DNA of 64,000 nucleotides from positions 708,503,389-708,567,388 of the forward strand of contig NC_064616.1 in the NCBI RefSeq assembly GCF_023898315.1, written 5' to 3'. Shown here one piece after another: positions 1 through 9,830 of the stretch. The stretch comes from Schistocerca nitens. Its lineage: Eukaryota; Arthropoda; Insecta; Orthoptera; Acrididae. How positions within the stretch are numbered: position 1 is the stretch's first letter; every line of letters starts with the position of its first letter. The position numbers were made by a program, and so were the translations under genes. The notes under the pieces were generated by a model. It did not search any database. It was not told the origin of the DNA and worked only from the letters and a program-made list of their open reading frames with translations.

Positions 1-204
1 TATTGCTTCCCCCTACTTATACCTCCCGAGGAGATCACGAATGTAAAATTAGAGAGATTAGAGCGCGCACGGAGGCCTTCAGACGTTCTTCCCGCGAACC
101 ATACTCGACTGGAACAGGAAAGGGAGGTAATGACAGTGGCACGTAAAGTGCCCTCCGCCACACACCGTTGGGTGGTTTGCGGAGTATAAATGTAGATGTA
201 GATG
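1..204 (+). mobile_element. 3' end of a Jockey/CR1-like non-LTR retrotransposon
   Basis: This is the terminal part of a LINE whose body lies left of the window. It ends in a TGTAGA repeat at 191-204. The stretch with CCCTCCGCCACACACCGTTG followed by GCGGAGTATAAATGTAGA closely matches the 3' ends at 44515-44700 and, more loosely, 43500-43714, so all three belong to one family or to close relatives. No coding capacity remains here. It abuts a Tc1 3' end, so it probably inserted into that transposon. Confidence 0.7.
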
Positions 205-424
205 GAACACCTTTGAGATGAGTTAGAACGTTGACTTCGCTCAAAAATCCAGCGCTCAACATCACTACCGTCTCTGGTTTCGCCTCTGCTGGAGGGATGG
301 GCTGCCATTTCTCCACATTTGGACACAACATTGGAAGTGTCCCCAGCAGAGTTCAAGCCGCCATTAAGGCAGAGGATGGACACACTCTATATTAATGTCC
401 GGATATTTATGATCAGATAGTGTA
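205..424 (+). mobile_element. 3' end of a Tc1-like DNA transposon
   Basis: The right end reads TCCGGATATTTATGATCAGA then TAGTG and TA. This is an inverted-terminal-repeat end of the same type as the element at 47986-49205 (GATCAAAAG...CCGGACAC). The preceding sequence resembles the degenerate C-terminal coding part of a Tc1 transposase on the + strand (NITT and SPAEFKP-like fragments across frames). The element is cut on its left by the LINE tail at 1-204; the rest is outside the window. Confidence 0.6.
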
Positions 425-745
425 CTGGAAATGTTTAGCCGCTGCCTCGCATTAGGCTTGGCAAAATCGCTTTGTGGTCAAGACACTGCATTCGTATTTG
501 GCAGGACCTGGTACAAGTATTTGATTTTCAAGGTTCCATATATACGTACAAAGCCGATTCCTCCTCCCCGACTGAGCTGGCAATCCGTTTCTGATGACCT
601 CGTATTTGAAGAAACATTAAACTCGAGCTTCGTTGTTTGGGGATTTACAAACTCAGAGTAAATCACACGATTTTCTGAGGCATTTGAAGGAATGTGTGTA
701 TGTTGCAAAATATTTGATATGTGTGTATCAGAAATAAATGTGAAC
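425..745. other. no recognised gene
   Basis: The stretch contains short overlapping open frames of about 76 codons on both strands, with no recognisable motif and no splice-site context. I see no gene or repeat boundary in it. Confidence 0.4.
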
Positions 746-981
746 AGGGCGTTTGGGTTGTTTGGGGGAAGAGACCAAACAGCGAGGTAATCGGTCTTAT
801 CGGATTAGGGAAGGACGGGGAATGAAGTAGGGTCCTTTCAAAGGAACCATCTAGTCAATTGCCTGGAGCGATTTAGGGAAATCACGGAAAACCTAAATCA
901 GGATGGCCGGACACGGAATTGAACCATCGTCCTCCCAAATGCGAGTCCAGTGTGCTAACCACTGCGCCACCTCGCTCGGTC
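746..981 (-). mobile_element. tRNA-derived SINE, family 2 (tail variant ii)
   Basis: Read on the minus strand, the head carries GTGGTTAGCACACTGG (A-box-like) and GGTTCAATTCC (B-box-like). It continues through GGCCATCCTGATTTAGGTTT to a tail ending CCAAACAACCC. A 10-bp target-site duplication AAATGTGAAC flanks it at 736-745 and 982-991. Pol III promoter function is inferred from the boxes. It is flanked by no recognisable gene on either side. Confidence 0.75.
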
Positions 982-2122
982 AAATGTGAACTGGCAACTT
1001 CGTCAAGACTACTACTTAAAATCACACTTAAAGGGAGAGATGTAATACTGCAAGTTTTTGAAAGATGAGAACGTGTAGTCAGTATGTTCAGATAACACTG
1101 ACGAATCTTGCGTATCATCTGTTGAAAATTGTTTCTGATTTTTGGTTTTTCTATTTCAAGTATTTTCGTGATTTATTCTTTTTGTTTCTTTCAGCCTACT
1201 TAGTGTATCTCACAGTTTTAAGGGTGCTGTAATGTCTAAGAGGTTGTAGTAAAAGGCTTTGTACGATTTACTGTTCGTATAGAACTAAATTCAAAATTCT
1301 ATCGAGATATAGATAACACAATATGATTCGCAGACATTATATTTCACAAGGCGATGTCTTATGTTTTAATAATATGAATCAACGGCAAGTTTCTATTTAG
1401 TTCTTACAGAATTTGGACCCGTAACCTAATTTGGCTCACCAGCGCAAACAATCTTTTCACCCACATCCCTTCACACTTCAGCGTTTTTCACTATATCATG
1501 ACTTGACTGTCAAAGTTGATTTTTGCTCTGTGACAATCCCAATTCATGTTACGTGCGTAATACCTTTCACAGAGTAGTTCAAAAGCTTCTTAACATTTGC
1601 GTCATGATGGCCTTGTATTCCGATTATCGTTCCACAAAATAAATAAATATTTTATAATATCAGTAGTTTTGTGTTTTCATTGTTAAATATATATTTCATT
1701 TTTCACTATGGTCGTAAAGATAGAAGAATATTACTTTCTTCTAGCTTTTTGTGGCAGTTTTTGTGCTTGTGCGTAGCTTTACAATACTCATCGAAGTGAA
1801 TAATCCTTCAGGCGCACGTGAGCCCCTGAAGGAAGCTTCTCCCAGATTTTATTATATAGTCTTCGGAGCAATTTACAGAATATAACTTGTTAACTCTCTG
1901 TTTTTTCAGACCTTACATTATGCGACAGTTTTTTTATACAATGCTTTAAATAGCTTTAACTCTTTGAACAAGTGTGATATTTCCAGGAAATGTTTTCTAA
2001 TGGAAACAATGCTGTCAGAATTGTTTTGATTCTACTACCAAAAATTTCTTTCTTTTTTTCAAGTAATTTGATAATTAAATTCAAACATAGATTCTTTCAT
2101 TTAGAATTAGTGCCTTGGAGAT
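982..2122. other. AT-rich sequence, possible 3' UTR of the minus-strand gene
   Basis: There is no coding signal. If the exon at 2123-2289 is real, its 3' UTR would run into this stretch. A minus-strand AATAAA occurs near 1847-1853, but several A/T-rich words could serve as well. I cannot place the transcript end. Confidence 0.3.
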
Positions 2123-2289
2123 CTATTCAGATCTATCGTTTGTGATAAGGGTACCGTTATCATTCCGGTAGTAATGAAGCACCAGTTGTTCCGGCGTCAC
2201 GCGCACTATTTCCTTCCCACCCTCGTCATGAAACGTAGGCTGTTCCCTATAATACAGAAACATGTACGTCTTGACCCAGGCGTATGCGT
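2123..2289 (-). CDS. terminal coding exon of an unidentified protein
   Basis: On the minus strand a polypyrimidine tract and TTTTTTCAG acceptor (2290-2298) are followed by two bases completing a split codon. An open frame of 54 residues then runs to TAG at 2123-2125. The protein is hydrophilic and well structured: it starts AYAWVKTYMFLYYREQ, continues through EGGKEIVRVTPEQLVLHYY, and ends near LITNDRSE. Codon use is balanced, with many C/G third positions, unlike the AT-rich flanks. I do not recognise the family. It resembles the C-terminus of a globular host protein more than any transposase or reverse transcriptase in this window. Upstream exons would lie at higher coordinates, towards proctolin, on the opposite strand. 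A decayed unknown element is the main alternative. Confidence 0.5.
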
Positions 2290-4117
2290 CTGAAAAAATG
2301 TTATTTATTTAGTTATCGCTGGATCATTTGCACGATCCACAAGGTCTTTCGTAACCTCATCAACAAATTTTGAATCCCGATAGATCGTACTCAGGGCCTA
2401 TTTTTTATTAAGGAACATACCTTCTTAATTCGTGATTAATGAATTTGTGTCATGTGTGACGCACATTGGTAATAGTACGTGATGCACTGTACTCAAAACG
2501 TAATCAGTTGTTGTTCTACTTCCAAGCATTTATTGTTCCTCGTTGTTTACGTGTGTGATGCTGAGCCCTACACGAAATATGAAAATCATCATCAGAATGT
2601 TAATGATGCTGCCTTCTACGTGCATATGTTATTCAAACATAAGACTTACTTCAATTCTGTCGGTGATGAGAAGTTGCAATAAGCACATTTGGGATTATGA
2701 GAACATACATTCCATTGTTGTTGGTCAAAATCATCAAAGAGTTTTTCATGGACTCATGGCAAAAAGCTTATCTTAAAACATTTAGTCAGCCTATAGAGAT
2801 GCCGGATGCAGTAGTAAAGCAGAATACGAGGCTGAAGCTAGTGCATTCATTGTCATTAGTGGTTCCCTTTTTCAGCTTCGTGCCACTTCGCTCGAGGACA
2901 GCTTAAATTTCTAGCAGTGCTGCAGATCCGTCATTATACGTTATTTGCTCTTCCTCATGCACGCTGCCTAATTCACTTACATCTCTTAATTACACTCGTC
3001 AAAACCCTTTAGTGAAGCGGATAACAGTAGTAGTCCATTCGCAAACACGTGCCAGGCGCGCAGCGTACTTAACGGGAGTACTTTATGGAAAATCTCGGCT
3101 TGCAGAGGAAATGGATCTTCCGGAGGTTGCTAAGTGCAGACCTAAATTCTCTGCTCGAGGCAGGCGTATTTTCTTGCGGACGCTCTCACTGCCTTCTCCA
3201 GACTCCAGCTACCAGAAACTCGCGAAGCGAATGGGCTCGTGATTACTGTCTCCCAAGCTTTCTAATCACCTTTCCTACAGAACATTTCATCTGAGGAAGA
3301 GTAACTATTTCTTTCATTACTATCTATTCGCTTTTATTTCTTCACGGTACCTATGGTGCAGAAATGATTTCTTTTTCGCACAAAGCGGATTTTCATCAGG
3401 AAAGGAGCTTCGTGGTAATGAATAGTAGTCTTCTTTCGTGAAAAGAAATGAGGGTTACTGTTATACTTTGAGTTCATTAGAAATGGAGCACTGGTACAGG
3501 GGTATGAAGGACTCTACCCTGGACTTGTTGAGGAAACTAGACCCGCAGTCCCATGGAAAACTACAAAAATGTAAAGCAGGTTGGTAGGGTGGTGACTGCA
3601 ATCTGTTCCTCTCGAATACTGTTCATAAATATAAAGGAATCTAATTTAATCCTGTTAGAGAGGACTGCAATCCGTGTCCCGGTCTATTTAGCTTCATTTA
3701 GATATTCTCTGATTGCTAAAACTACCCCAAGTGATTGCAGAGATTACGCTGAATATGAAAGCAAGAACTGTTTTATGCCACAGGTTTTTAGACGTCTATA
3801 GCTTATTTAACGAGTATCCACCTGAACTAAAAACAATCCTGAGAGCTGTTTTTCTTGCTTTGCTGTTTCTGAGTAAATAATTAAATTTTGAACAGCATAA
3901 TTTTATTATAAACTTTGAAGCAATATATACTAAAATGTTTGTAGTATTTTAAAGTATCTAATAATAATATGTAATAGCGAAGAACATATTCGATAAAAAA
4001 TTAAGAATACGTCAATTTCAAAAATGTAACTGCCAAGAGTATACCGGTACTTAGGCAGATGAACATTGATTTAACAAACAATGTAGTCGTCATCGAACAA
4101 GAATGGGTAAAAGTACG
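2290..4117. other. no recognised gene; possible intron of the minus-strand gene
   Basis: Several 60-80 codon frames occur on the + strand (2479-3801), none with recognisable motifs or convincing splice context. If the 2123-2289 exon is real, part of this stretch is its intron. No repeat boundaries are visible. Confidence 0.35.
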
Positions 4118-4130
4118 CTCTATAAGACAA

Positions 4131-4329
4131 AATGGTTCAAATGGCTCTGAGCACTATGGGACTTTACATCTGAGGTCATCAGTCCCCTAGAACTTAGAAC
4201 TACTTAAACCTAACTAACCTAAGGAAATCAGACACGTCCATGCCCGAGGCAGGATTCGAGCCTGCGACCGCAGCAGTCGCGCGGTTCCAGACTGAAGCGC
4301 CTAGAACCGCTCGGCCAAAGCGGCCGGCT
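4131..4329 (-). mobile_element. tRNA-derived SINE, family 1
   Basis: This is a complete copy in reverse orientation. On the minus strand it has a class-II tRNA-like head (GGCCGAGCGGTTCTAGGCGC as A-box region, a GGTTCGAATCC-type B box changed to GGCTCGAATCC), then CTAGGGGACTGATGACCTC and a tail ending AGCCATTTGAACCATTTT. A 13-bp target-site duplication CTCTATAAGACAA lies at 4118-4130 and 4330-4342. Retrotransposition by a LINE partner is inferred from the family type. Confidence 0.9.
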
Positions 4330-4396
4330 CTCTATAAGACAACAATGCAGGTTACCACCTGTATACATAAATACTTTTCGTATAAATTACGTAAAT

Positions 4397-4582
4397 GGCT
4401 CTGAGGACTATGGGACTTAACTTCTGAGGTCATTAGTCCCCTAGAACTTAGAACTACTTAAACCTATCTAACCTAAGGACATCACACACATCCAGGCCCG
4501 ACGCAGGATTCGAACCTGCGACCGTAGCGGTCGCGCGGTTCCAGACCGTATCGCCTAGAACCGCTCGGCCACATCGGCCGGC
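4397..4582 (-). mobile_element. tRNA-derived SINE, family 1
   Basis: This second reverse-oriented copy has the same head, CTGATGACC tail domain and layout as the copy 70 bases to its left. A perfect 14-bp target-site duplication TAAATTACGTAAAT lies at 4383-4396 and 4583-4596. Its 3' tail is slightly shorter, lacking the final TTTGAACC. The two SINEs are independent insertions because their duplications differ. Confidence 0.9.
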
Positions 4583-4799
4583 TAAATTACGTAAATCTCT
4601 AGCATTTAAGAATGGAACGGAAATAGTCAAAAAGTCACAGAAAGAATTATGAAGGTAACATATTTCCGGGAGCAAGAAGGCATGTAACTGTTAGCAGAGA
4701 GAAGGATAATTTCGGCAACAAAAGATGGCAGATGTGTTCAAAAAATCTTATAGCCTTCCAACATTATAACACATACAAGTCATTCTCAGATTAAGGCTC

Positions 4800-4915
4800 A
4801 GGCAGGTGTGGCATAACTGGAATCAGTAACGCCACAATAGACTCACGTTCGGGAGGACGACTCTTCAAATCCCCATCTGGCCATCCAGATTTAGGTTTTC
4901 CGTGATTTACCTAAA
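4800..4915 (+). mobile_element. tRNA-derived SINE, family 2, fragment
   Basis: A decayed copy includes GGAGGACGACTCTTCAAATC (B-box region) and GGCCATCCAGATTTAGGTTT, then TTCCGTGATTTACCTAAAT. It is cut on the right at the left terminus of the Tc1 element starting near 4918, which suggests the transposon landed in it. Confidence 0.6.
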
Positions 4916-4917
4916 TA

Positions 4918-6040
4918 CTCTGAGTCCAAAATTAAAGCAACAAACTGGAATTTTGCAAGGTTGCGTTTATTTTGCCACAAAACAGTACAAACAGGTGATA
5001 GTAAAGTAGAAACAAGGTAAAGGATACTGAACGTAAACAACTGCAACGTGCATAACGTTAGACAAAAATGTTCTTAGTTTTTTCCAAGTTAACGTATTTG
5101 CACACACATTCCGACAACTGGTTAATGTGCTCAATATGGGGTGTGACCACCTCTGACAGCAGTACACGCCTGACAACGACGGAGCATGCTGTAGATCATG
5201 GTATCAATCTCATATTGATGCAAAAACGCCCATTCTTCCTGCATAACTGATCGCAAGTCTTGGAGAGTGATTGGTGGATTCTGACGTGATGCGACCCATC
5301 TCCATAATGCATCTCAGACATGCTCCATGCGATTCAAATCGGGAGAGCGAGCAAGCCACGCCATGCGTGCGTGTCTTCCAAGAAAACAGCACCTCCACTG
5401 TATGAGGTCGAGTATTATCGTCCATGAGTACGAAGTCTGAGCCTACAGCACCTCGCAACAACCACACAGGAGGCCCCAATATCTCATCACGATGCCTGAG
5501 AGTAGTTGAACCTTGCCAATTCACCCGTGCAATTATATGAAGAGGTGTCCGAGTGGTTATCGTAATCCCTGCCCAAACCATTAGGGATCCTCCTCGAAAT
5601 CGGCCTCTTTCCACAATGTTTGGGTCCCGAAATTGTGTTCCATGTTCCCGCCAGATGCGAATCCCTCAAGAAGCACTCTCCACACCAAATCGTTGGCATG
5701 TTGACTACTCCACTCTAGATTTTTTTCTTCTGTGAAGACGCGACAGAGGTAGACATACAGCTGGTCTCCGACAATAAAGGCCATTCTGCCAGAGCATTCT
5801 GTATACCGTTTGTTTCAATACAACACTTCCAGTGGATGCTACGAGGTCAGATGCCAGTTGCCGTGCAGTACTAAGGTGGTACTGTTGTGCCCTTACAGCC
5901 AAATAACGGTCCTCTCTTTCTGATGTCACACGAGATCGGCCCTGTGCCTGTTTCGGGATATAGTTTCGGTCTCTATAAATTGTCGCCACAGCCGAGAAAC
6001 AACAGAACGATTCACAGTATTCACAGCAAAAAATCGGGCT
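4918..6040 (-). pseudogene. decayed Tc1-like transposon with broken transposase
   Basis: The left end GAGTCCAAAATTAAAGCAAC matches the inverted terminal repeat of the fuller copy at 18161-19537. Minus-strand frames encode Tc1 transposase pieces in order. An N-terminal part lies around 5705-6020 (YRDRNYIPK, REDRYLAVRAQQYHLSTARQ, LHRRKKSRVEWSSQHANDLV across a frameshift). The central part with GGSLMVWAGI and the second DDE-region VLMDDNTRPHTVE lies around 5210-5614. Several frameshifts and stops make it inactive. The right end is missing: at about 6040 the sequence switches to a mariner fragment in the other orientation. Confidence 0.8.
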
Positions 6041-6290
6041 ACTATTTGTTCCCCAATTTGAAGAAATGGCTGGCGGGACAAATATTTTATTCAAACAAGG
6101 AGAAGATTGTAGCAACTAATAGCTATTTTGCAGACTTGGACAATTCCTCTTACTCGGAATGGATCAACAAATTAGAAAAGCGATGGACGAAGTGTATAAG
6201 TCTAAAAGGAGACTATGTCGAAAAATAAAAAAGTTTTATCTCAAACCCGTAAGTAGTTTTTAGTTTTGCACGGACTTTTCAAACACCCCT
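6041..6290 (+). pseudogene. C-terminal fragment of a mariner transposase
   Basis: The + frame ending TAA at 6226-6228 encodes PNLKKWLAGQIFYSNKEKIV, then YFADLDNSSYSEWINKLEKR and WTKCISLKGDYVEK. This is the standard mariner C-terminal block (LKKWLxGKRF...Y..GI.KLE.RW.KCI.L.GDYVEK). Only the last 60 residues or so and the 3' end, up to GGACTTTTCAAACACCCCTC, are present. It adjoins the 3'-deleted Tc1 relic directly, so the junction is a deletion or insertion scar. Confidence 0.8.
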
Positions 6291-7262
6291 CGCATATGCC
6301 GTCCACTGCTATTGCTGCGACCTGCTGTTTGTGCGTGGTTATTTCACGTTGACGTCGAACATAAACGCTGGTCGTATTTATGTGACTGGACCATGTATAA
6401 AACATGTATCACATTTAAAAGCTAAATTGACAAAAATTTCTTCTGGACAGCTTCTCATTTTCTTTTCCGAACAAATTTAGTTTGAAACGTATAGTTTACA
6501 TAGTTCAAAATTATTATTATTATTAAACATAATTTTTTCCTCTTACCTGAACTCATCCATAAATGATCACCATACTATCGTATTTAAACTGAATTAATTC
6601 TGTAACTTGTTGGTTGACTAACTCAATGCTATTAATAAACTTGTTGTTTGAGGACCTCCCTTACATACCTTGAAGACTGACAGGTCACTTACATCAGATA
6701 TATTTTCTTTATGGTCACATTCTTTTTCACGTGTTACATATGAGATTTCAGCAATGTCTTGGGAGTACATAATATAAATCATACTCTAGTTATAGGTTAT
6801 TAAAGCCATCTTAAGTGTTGTGGATGATTATGGTTCTACGTCGTTAAATTGCTGGCTCATCACCATTATGATACATTCGAATGAACAATAAACACTTTAC
6901 TATGAGACTCATTATTCGTGCCTGATACAGGAAAACAAATTCTCCAAACAAAAAGTCCTGGACGACCTACCCAATGTTTACCAAAGCCGACAATTTTGTG
7001 TCTTCACATAGCAACACTGAAACGAGCTGAGATTTTGTATTGCTGAAAAAAGAGGTTGCTGTGTTCAAGCGGTACTGCGACCAAATATGCGTGAACGGGT
7101 AGTAGCCTGTTCCCGTCAAGCGTGCTGGAAGAAGTACTGGTACTGTAATAATTAACAACCATTCCATCCTAAATGCATGGGTAGAGGTCACCTAGAGTAA
7201 CGAGTCATAGTAATCGTACTTGTACACGACGACGCCAGGATGGACAGAAACGCACATGCGGC
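6291..7262. other. no recognised gene or repeat
   Basis: This is AT-rich sequence without long frames or conserved motifs. I see nothing I can name in it. Confidence 0.4.
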
Positions 7263-7772
7263 TATACAGAGAGGTGAGAAACAGTCTGAAAAGCTTGTAA
7301 GAGTATTGCATGGGAGGCTGTGATGATAAATAATTGTTAAGAAAAAAAATTGATTCGTTGTGCTGTTTCCGAAGTTTTTAGCATTGAAGTTAGCCAATCA
7401 GGTCGTTGTGCGCGACAAATTCAAGCATTTTCATGCACTAAAATGCGGTAATGCCAAGACATCTGTGGGCCTGTGAGTTACCACTTGTCAGACGCTCATT
7501 ACCTGTGCAAATGTGCCTTTTTTGAAAGTGATAAATGTAAGCTACGTGAGCCAGAGCAACGTTTGTTCGGCTTGAGGAAACCATACGAAGAACAAGTTTG
7601 GTGACACTGTCTCTGGCAAGGTGCTTGAATTTGCGCGCGACGACCTGATTGGCTAACTTCAATGCTAAATAACAGCGCAATGTATCGAATTTTCTGCTTA
7701 ACAATTATTTCTCAGCACAACCTCCACTGCAACATCGTACAGGCTTTCCATACTAATTCTGACCACCCTGTA
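7263..7772. mobile_element. MITE / foldback element with long inverted repeats
   Basis: Two arms of about 155 bp are inverted copies: roughly 7263-7425 and 7610-7772. Diagnostic words are AAATAATTGTTAAG and TTAGCATTGAAGTTAGCCAA in the left arm; the right arm has their reverse complements (CTTAACAATTATTT, TTGGCTAACTTCAATGCTAA). The outer end reads TACAGGGTGGTCAG on the right arm and a diverged TACAGAGAGGTGAG on the left. A non-coding spacer of about 185 bp separates the arms. TA flanks are compatible with a mariner/Tc1-type mobiliser, which is inference. Confidence 0.75.
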
Positions 7773-8257
7773 CATCTCTAGTGGCAGCGGGTGAGCAGTG
7801 CCGTGTTATCACCACATGGAGGAAGCTTACTCGTATTTGGGACTCATGATACATCCTGCAACTTTCGTCGCAGAGTACCGTTATCGTCATCTTCTGAGAC
7901 GTAAAGTGCATCTGTTTGTTCGCTTGTACCCGCAAGTGCAAAAGGAACAATATACCGTCACAAGCTCCCGGTTTGTATCAGAGTATTTCGATTAAAACTC
8001 GTAGGTCATGTAAACGCAATCATTATGACCACAACTGATATACTATTGTGAGGTGTACCTGCACCTCGCACCCTGCTTTTACCAATTTCCTTGAGTAGCT
8101 GACGGCTGCTCAGCACTCGTGGATCAGTACAGCACTTTCAACCTCTTGTGAATCGATGCCGATACGAGCAGCCACCATGTTAGAATGAATGAAGACTACG
8201 CACTACTAGGAAGCTGTGATTCTTAACATTTTCCCGTTATAATGAGTATTCCACGAC
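7773..8257. other. no recognised gene; upstream of the proctolin exon
   Basis: A 65-codon + frame at 7798-7995 (MPCYHHMEEAYSYLGL...) and a minus-strand frame overlap here, neither recognisable. A noncoding first exon or promoter of proctolin could lie in or upstream of this interval, but I see no decisive signal. Confidence 0.35.
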
Positions 8258-8445
8258 GTTTCGGGCTTTCAGCCGGATAACGTCGTAATCTTGTTACCGT
8301 ATTTCGGCTGACAACCATTCAGCAGTCCTCATGTAAGATTTACAATGAGTTAAAGAGTAAAACTCACCTGAAGATGGCTGAATAGTTATCAGCCGAAATA
8401 TCGTGGCAAGATGCCGACGTCATCCGACTGCAAGACTGAAACCTC
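8258..8445. repeat. palindromic MITE-like inverted repeat
   Basis: The left arm (about 8258-8335) holds TTTCAGCCGGATAACGTCG and TATTTCGGCTGACAACCATT. The right arm (about 8378-8445) contains the reverse-complement version: AATAGTTATCAGCCGAAATA and GACGTCATCCGACTGCAAGA. The arms are about 75 bp with a 42-bp spacer. There is no coding content. It ends about 150 bp upstream of the proctolin coding exon. Confidence 0.7.
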
Positions 8446-8583
8446 ATGGGATACTAGCGAGCTGTCTCTGACTCAGCTGCTCAGTGTTGTGCAATTCTTG
8501 TACTTTCTTTGACGGTAGTTAATGTCTGTTATAGCATTCATAGAAAAATCTCATTCAGGTTGCGTACCACAGCTTAGACGGTA

Positions 8584-8597
8584 TTTGTTGTTTGCAG
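8584..8597 (+). promoter_or_regulatory. splice acceptor of the proctolin start exon
   Basis: The T-rich run TTTGTTGTTTGCAG ends one base before the ATG. The start codon therefore opens the exon, and the 5' UTR must be supplied by an upstream exon not located here. Confidence 0.75.
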
Positions 8598-8741
8598 ATG
8601 TTTTCGCAGCGCAAGGCTTTGGTGCTGATTGTCGTCGTGATGCTGGTGATGAGCGTGGCGCAGGCCAGATACCTGCCCACTAGGAGGAGCTCCGCCTCCC
8701 TGGAAGACCGTCTCGATCGGCTACGCGACCTCATCAACGAT
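8598..8741 (+). CDS. Proc: proctolin precursor, first coding exon
   Basis: The ATG follows a splice acceptor directly (TTTGTTGTTTGCAG, ending at 8597), so a noncoding exon must lie upstream. The 48 codons begin MFSQRKALVLIVVVMLVMSV, a signal peptide with a basic start and long hydrophobic core. A likely cleavage site follows AQA. The next residues are RYLPT, the exact sequence of the insect neuropeptide proctolin, and then RR, a basic processing site. Known proctolin precursors have this same order: signal peptide, one RYLPT at the new N-terminus, basic residue, then an associated peptide. The rest (SSASLEDRLDRLRDLIND) looks amphipathic helical. The exon ends in phase 0 at GAT followed by GTAAGT (8742). 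It is GC-rich against AT-rich flanks. Proctolin acts as a secreted modulator of visceral and skeletal muscle through a G-protein-coupled receptor (family knowledge). Confidence 0.9.
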
Positions 8742-8747
8742 GTAAGT
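8742..8747 (+). promoter_or_regulatory. splice donor of the proctolin start exon
   Basis: GTAAGT matches the consensus donor exactly and follows a complete codon (GAT), giving a phase-0 intron. Reading on past it gives VSCSLNFLTT and a stop, which is not like a proctolin precursor. Confidence 0.8.
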
Positions 8748-9059
8748 TGCAGTCTGAATTTTCTAACAACTTAAGACCATCTTCATACTTTTACCTAACA
8801 AATCTGAACAAAAAAATGTAGCAAACAGGTAATTTTCGTAGCCTATTTACTTACTAACGGGTAACGCATTGACGTTGTCGTCTTGTACTTGATTTTCCCT
8901 TCGTATTTTTATTTTTTATTATGCATGTCTACGTCCATAGGAGCAAATATTCATGGTCATAGAACGTGGCAGTACATGAAATTACAACAGAAAAGTAATA
9001 ATAGATAAAATAAAATGTTTATGATTCCTAAAAGACGACAAGTTATAAGTTTATACAAC
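8748..9059. other. start of the presumed proctolin intron, no feature seen
   Basis: AT-rich sequence with no coding or repeat signal that I can name. Confidence 0.4.
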
Positions 9060-9830
9060 CATAATCAACAATGTAATATAGGAATTAGCTTAATTTTTCA
9101 AGGAACTTCTCGACATAATAGAAGGAGTGACCCATGAGGAAACTCTTCAGTTTGGATTTGAAAGCGCGTGGATTACTGCTAAGATTTTTAAATTCTTGTG
9201 GTAGCTTTATTGAAAATGAATGCAGCAGAATACTGCACGCTTTTCTGCACAAAAGCTAAGGAAGTGCGATCCAAATGCAGATTGGATTTCTGCGTAGTAT
9301 TAACTGAGTGCAAGCTGCTAATTCTTGGAAATAATCTCATATTGTTCACCAGAAGTGACGTTAATGAATATATACACTAAGAGGCCAATGTCAGAATATC
9401 CATACTAATGAACAGGGCTTGACAAGAGATTCGCGAACTTACACCACTTATTGCCTGAACCGCCCGTTCCTGAGCCAAAAATACCATTTGAGAATAGGAA
9501 GACTTACCTCAAAATAAAATATCATACGTCATGAGCGAATGAGGATAAGCAAAATAGACTGCTTTTCGTGTCGAATTATCGCTTACTTCAGATGCTGTTC
9601 GAATAGTAAAAATGGCAGCATTAAGACTTTGGCCAAAATCCTGAACATGGGCTTTCCACGACAGTTTTCTATGTATCTGAACACCTAAAAATTGGAACTG
9701 TTCGTTCTCACTACTTATATGCCCATTCTGTGTAATTAGAACGCCAGGTTGTGATGAATTGTGTTTTAGAAATTGTAAAAATTGTGTCTTACTGTGATTG
9801 AGCGTTACTTTATTTTCTACAAACCAACAT
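9060..9830 (-). pseudogene. fossil C-terminal reverse-transcriptase region of a non-LTR retrotransposon
   Basis: Minus-strand translation gives, in order, VTLNHSKTQFLQFLK (about 9800), ENEQFQFLGVQIHRKLSWKA (about 9690), then VYFAYPHSLMTYDILF, a stop, and VFLAQERAVQAISGVSSRIS (about 9550-9440). These match the post-catalytic part of Jockey/CR1-type reverse transcriptases (FLGV.I...L.W..H; AYFHSLM.YGI.FWG; LQK.A.R.I.G). Stops and shifts interrupt it. It lies inside the presumed proctolin intron, on the antisense strand. Confidence 0.75.
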
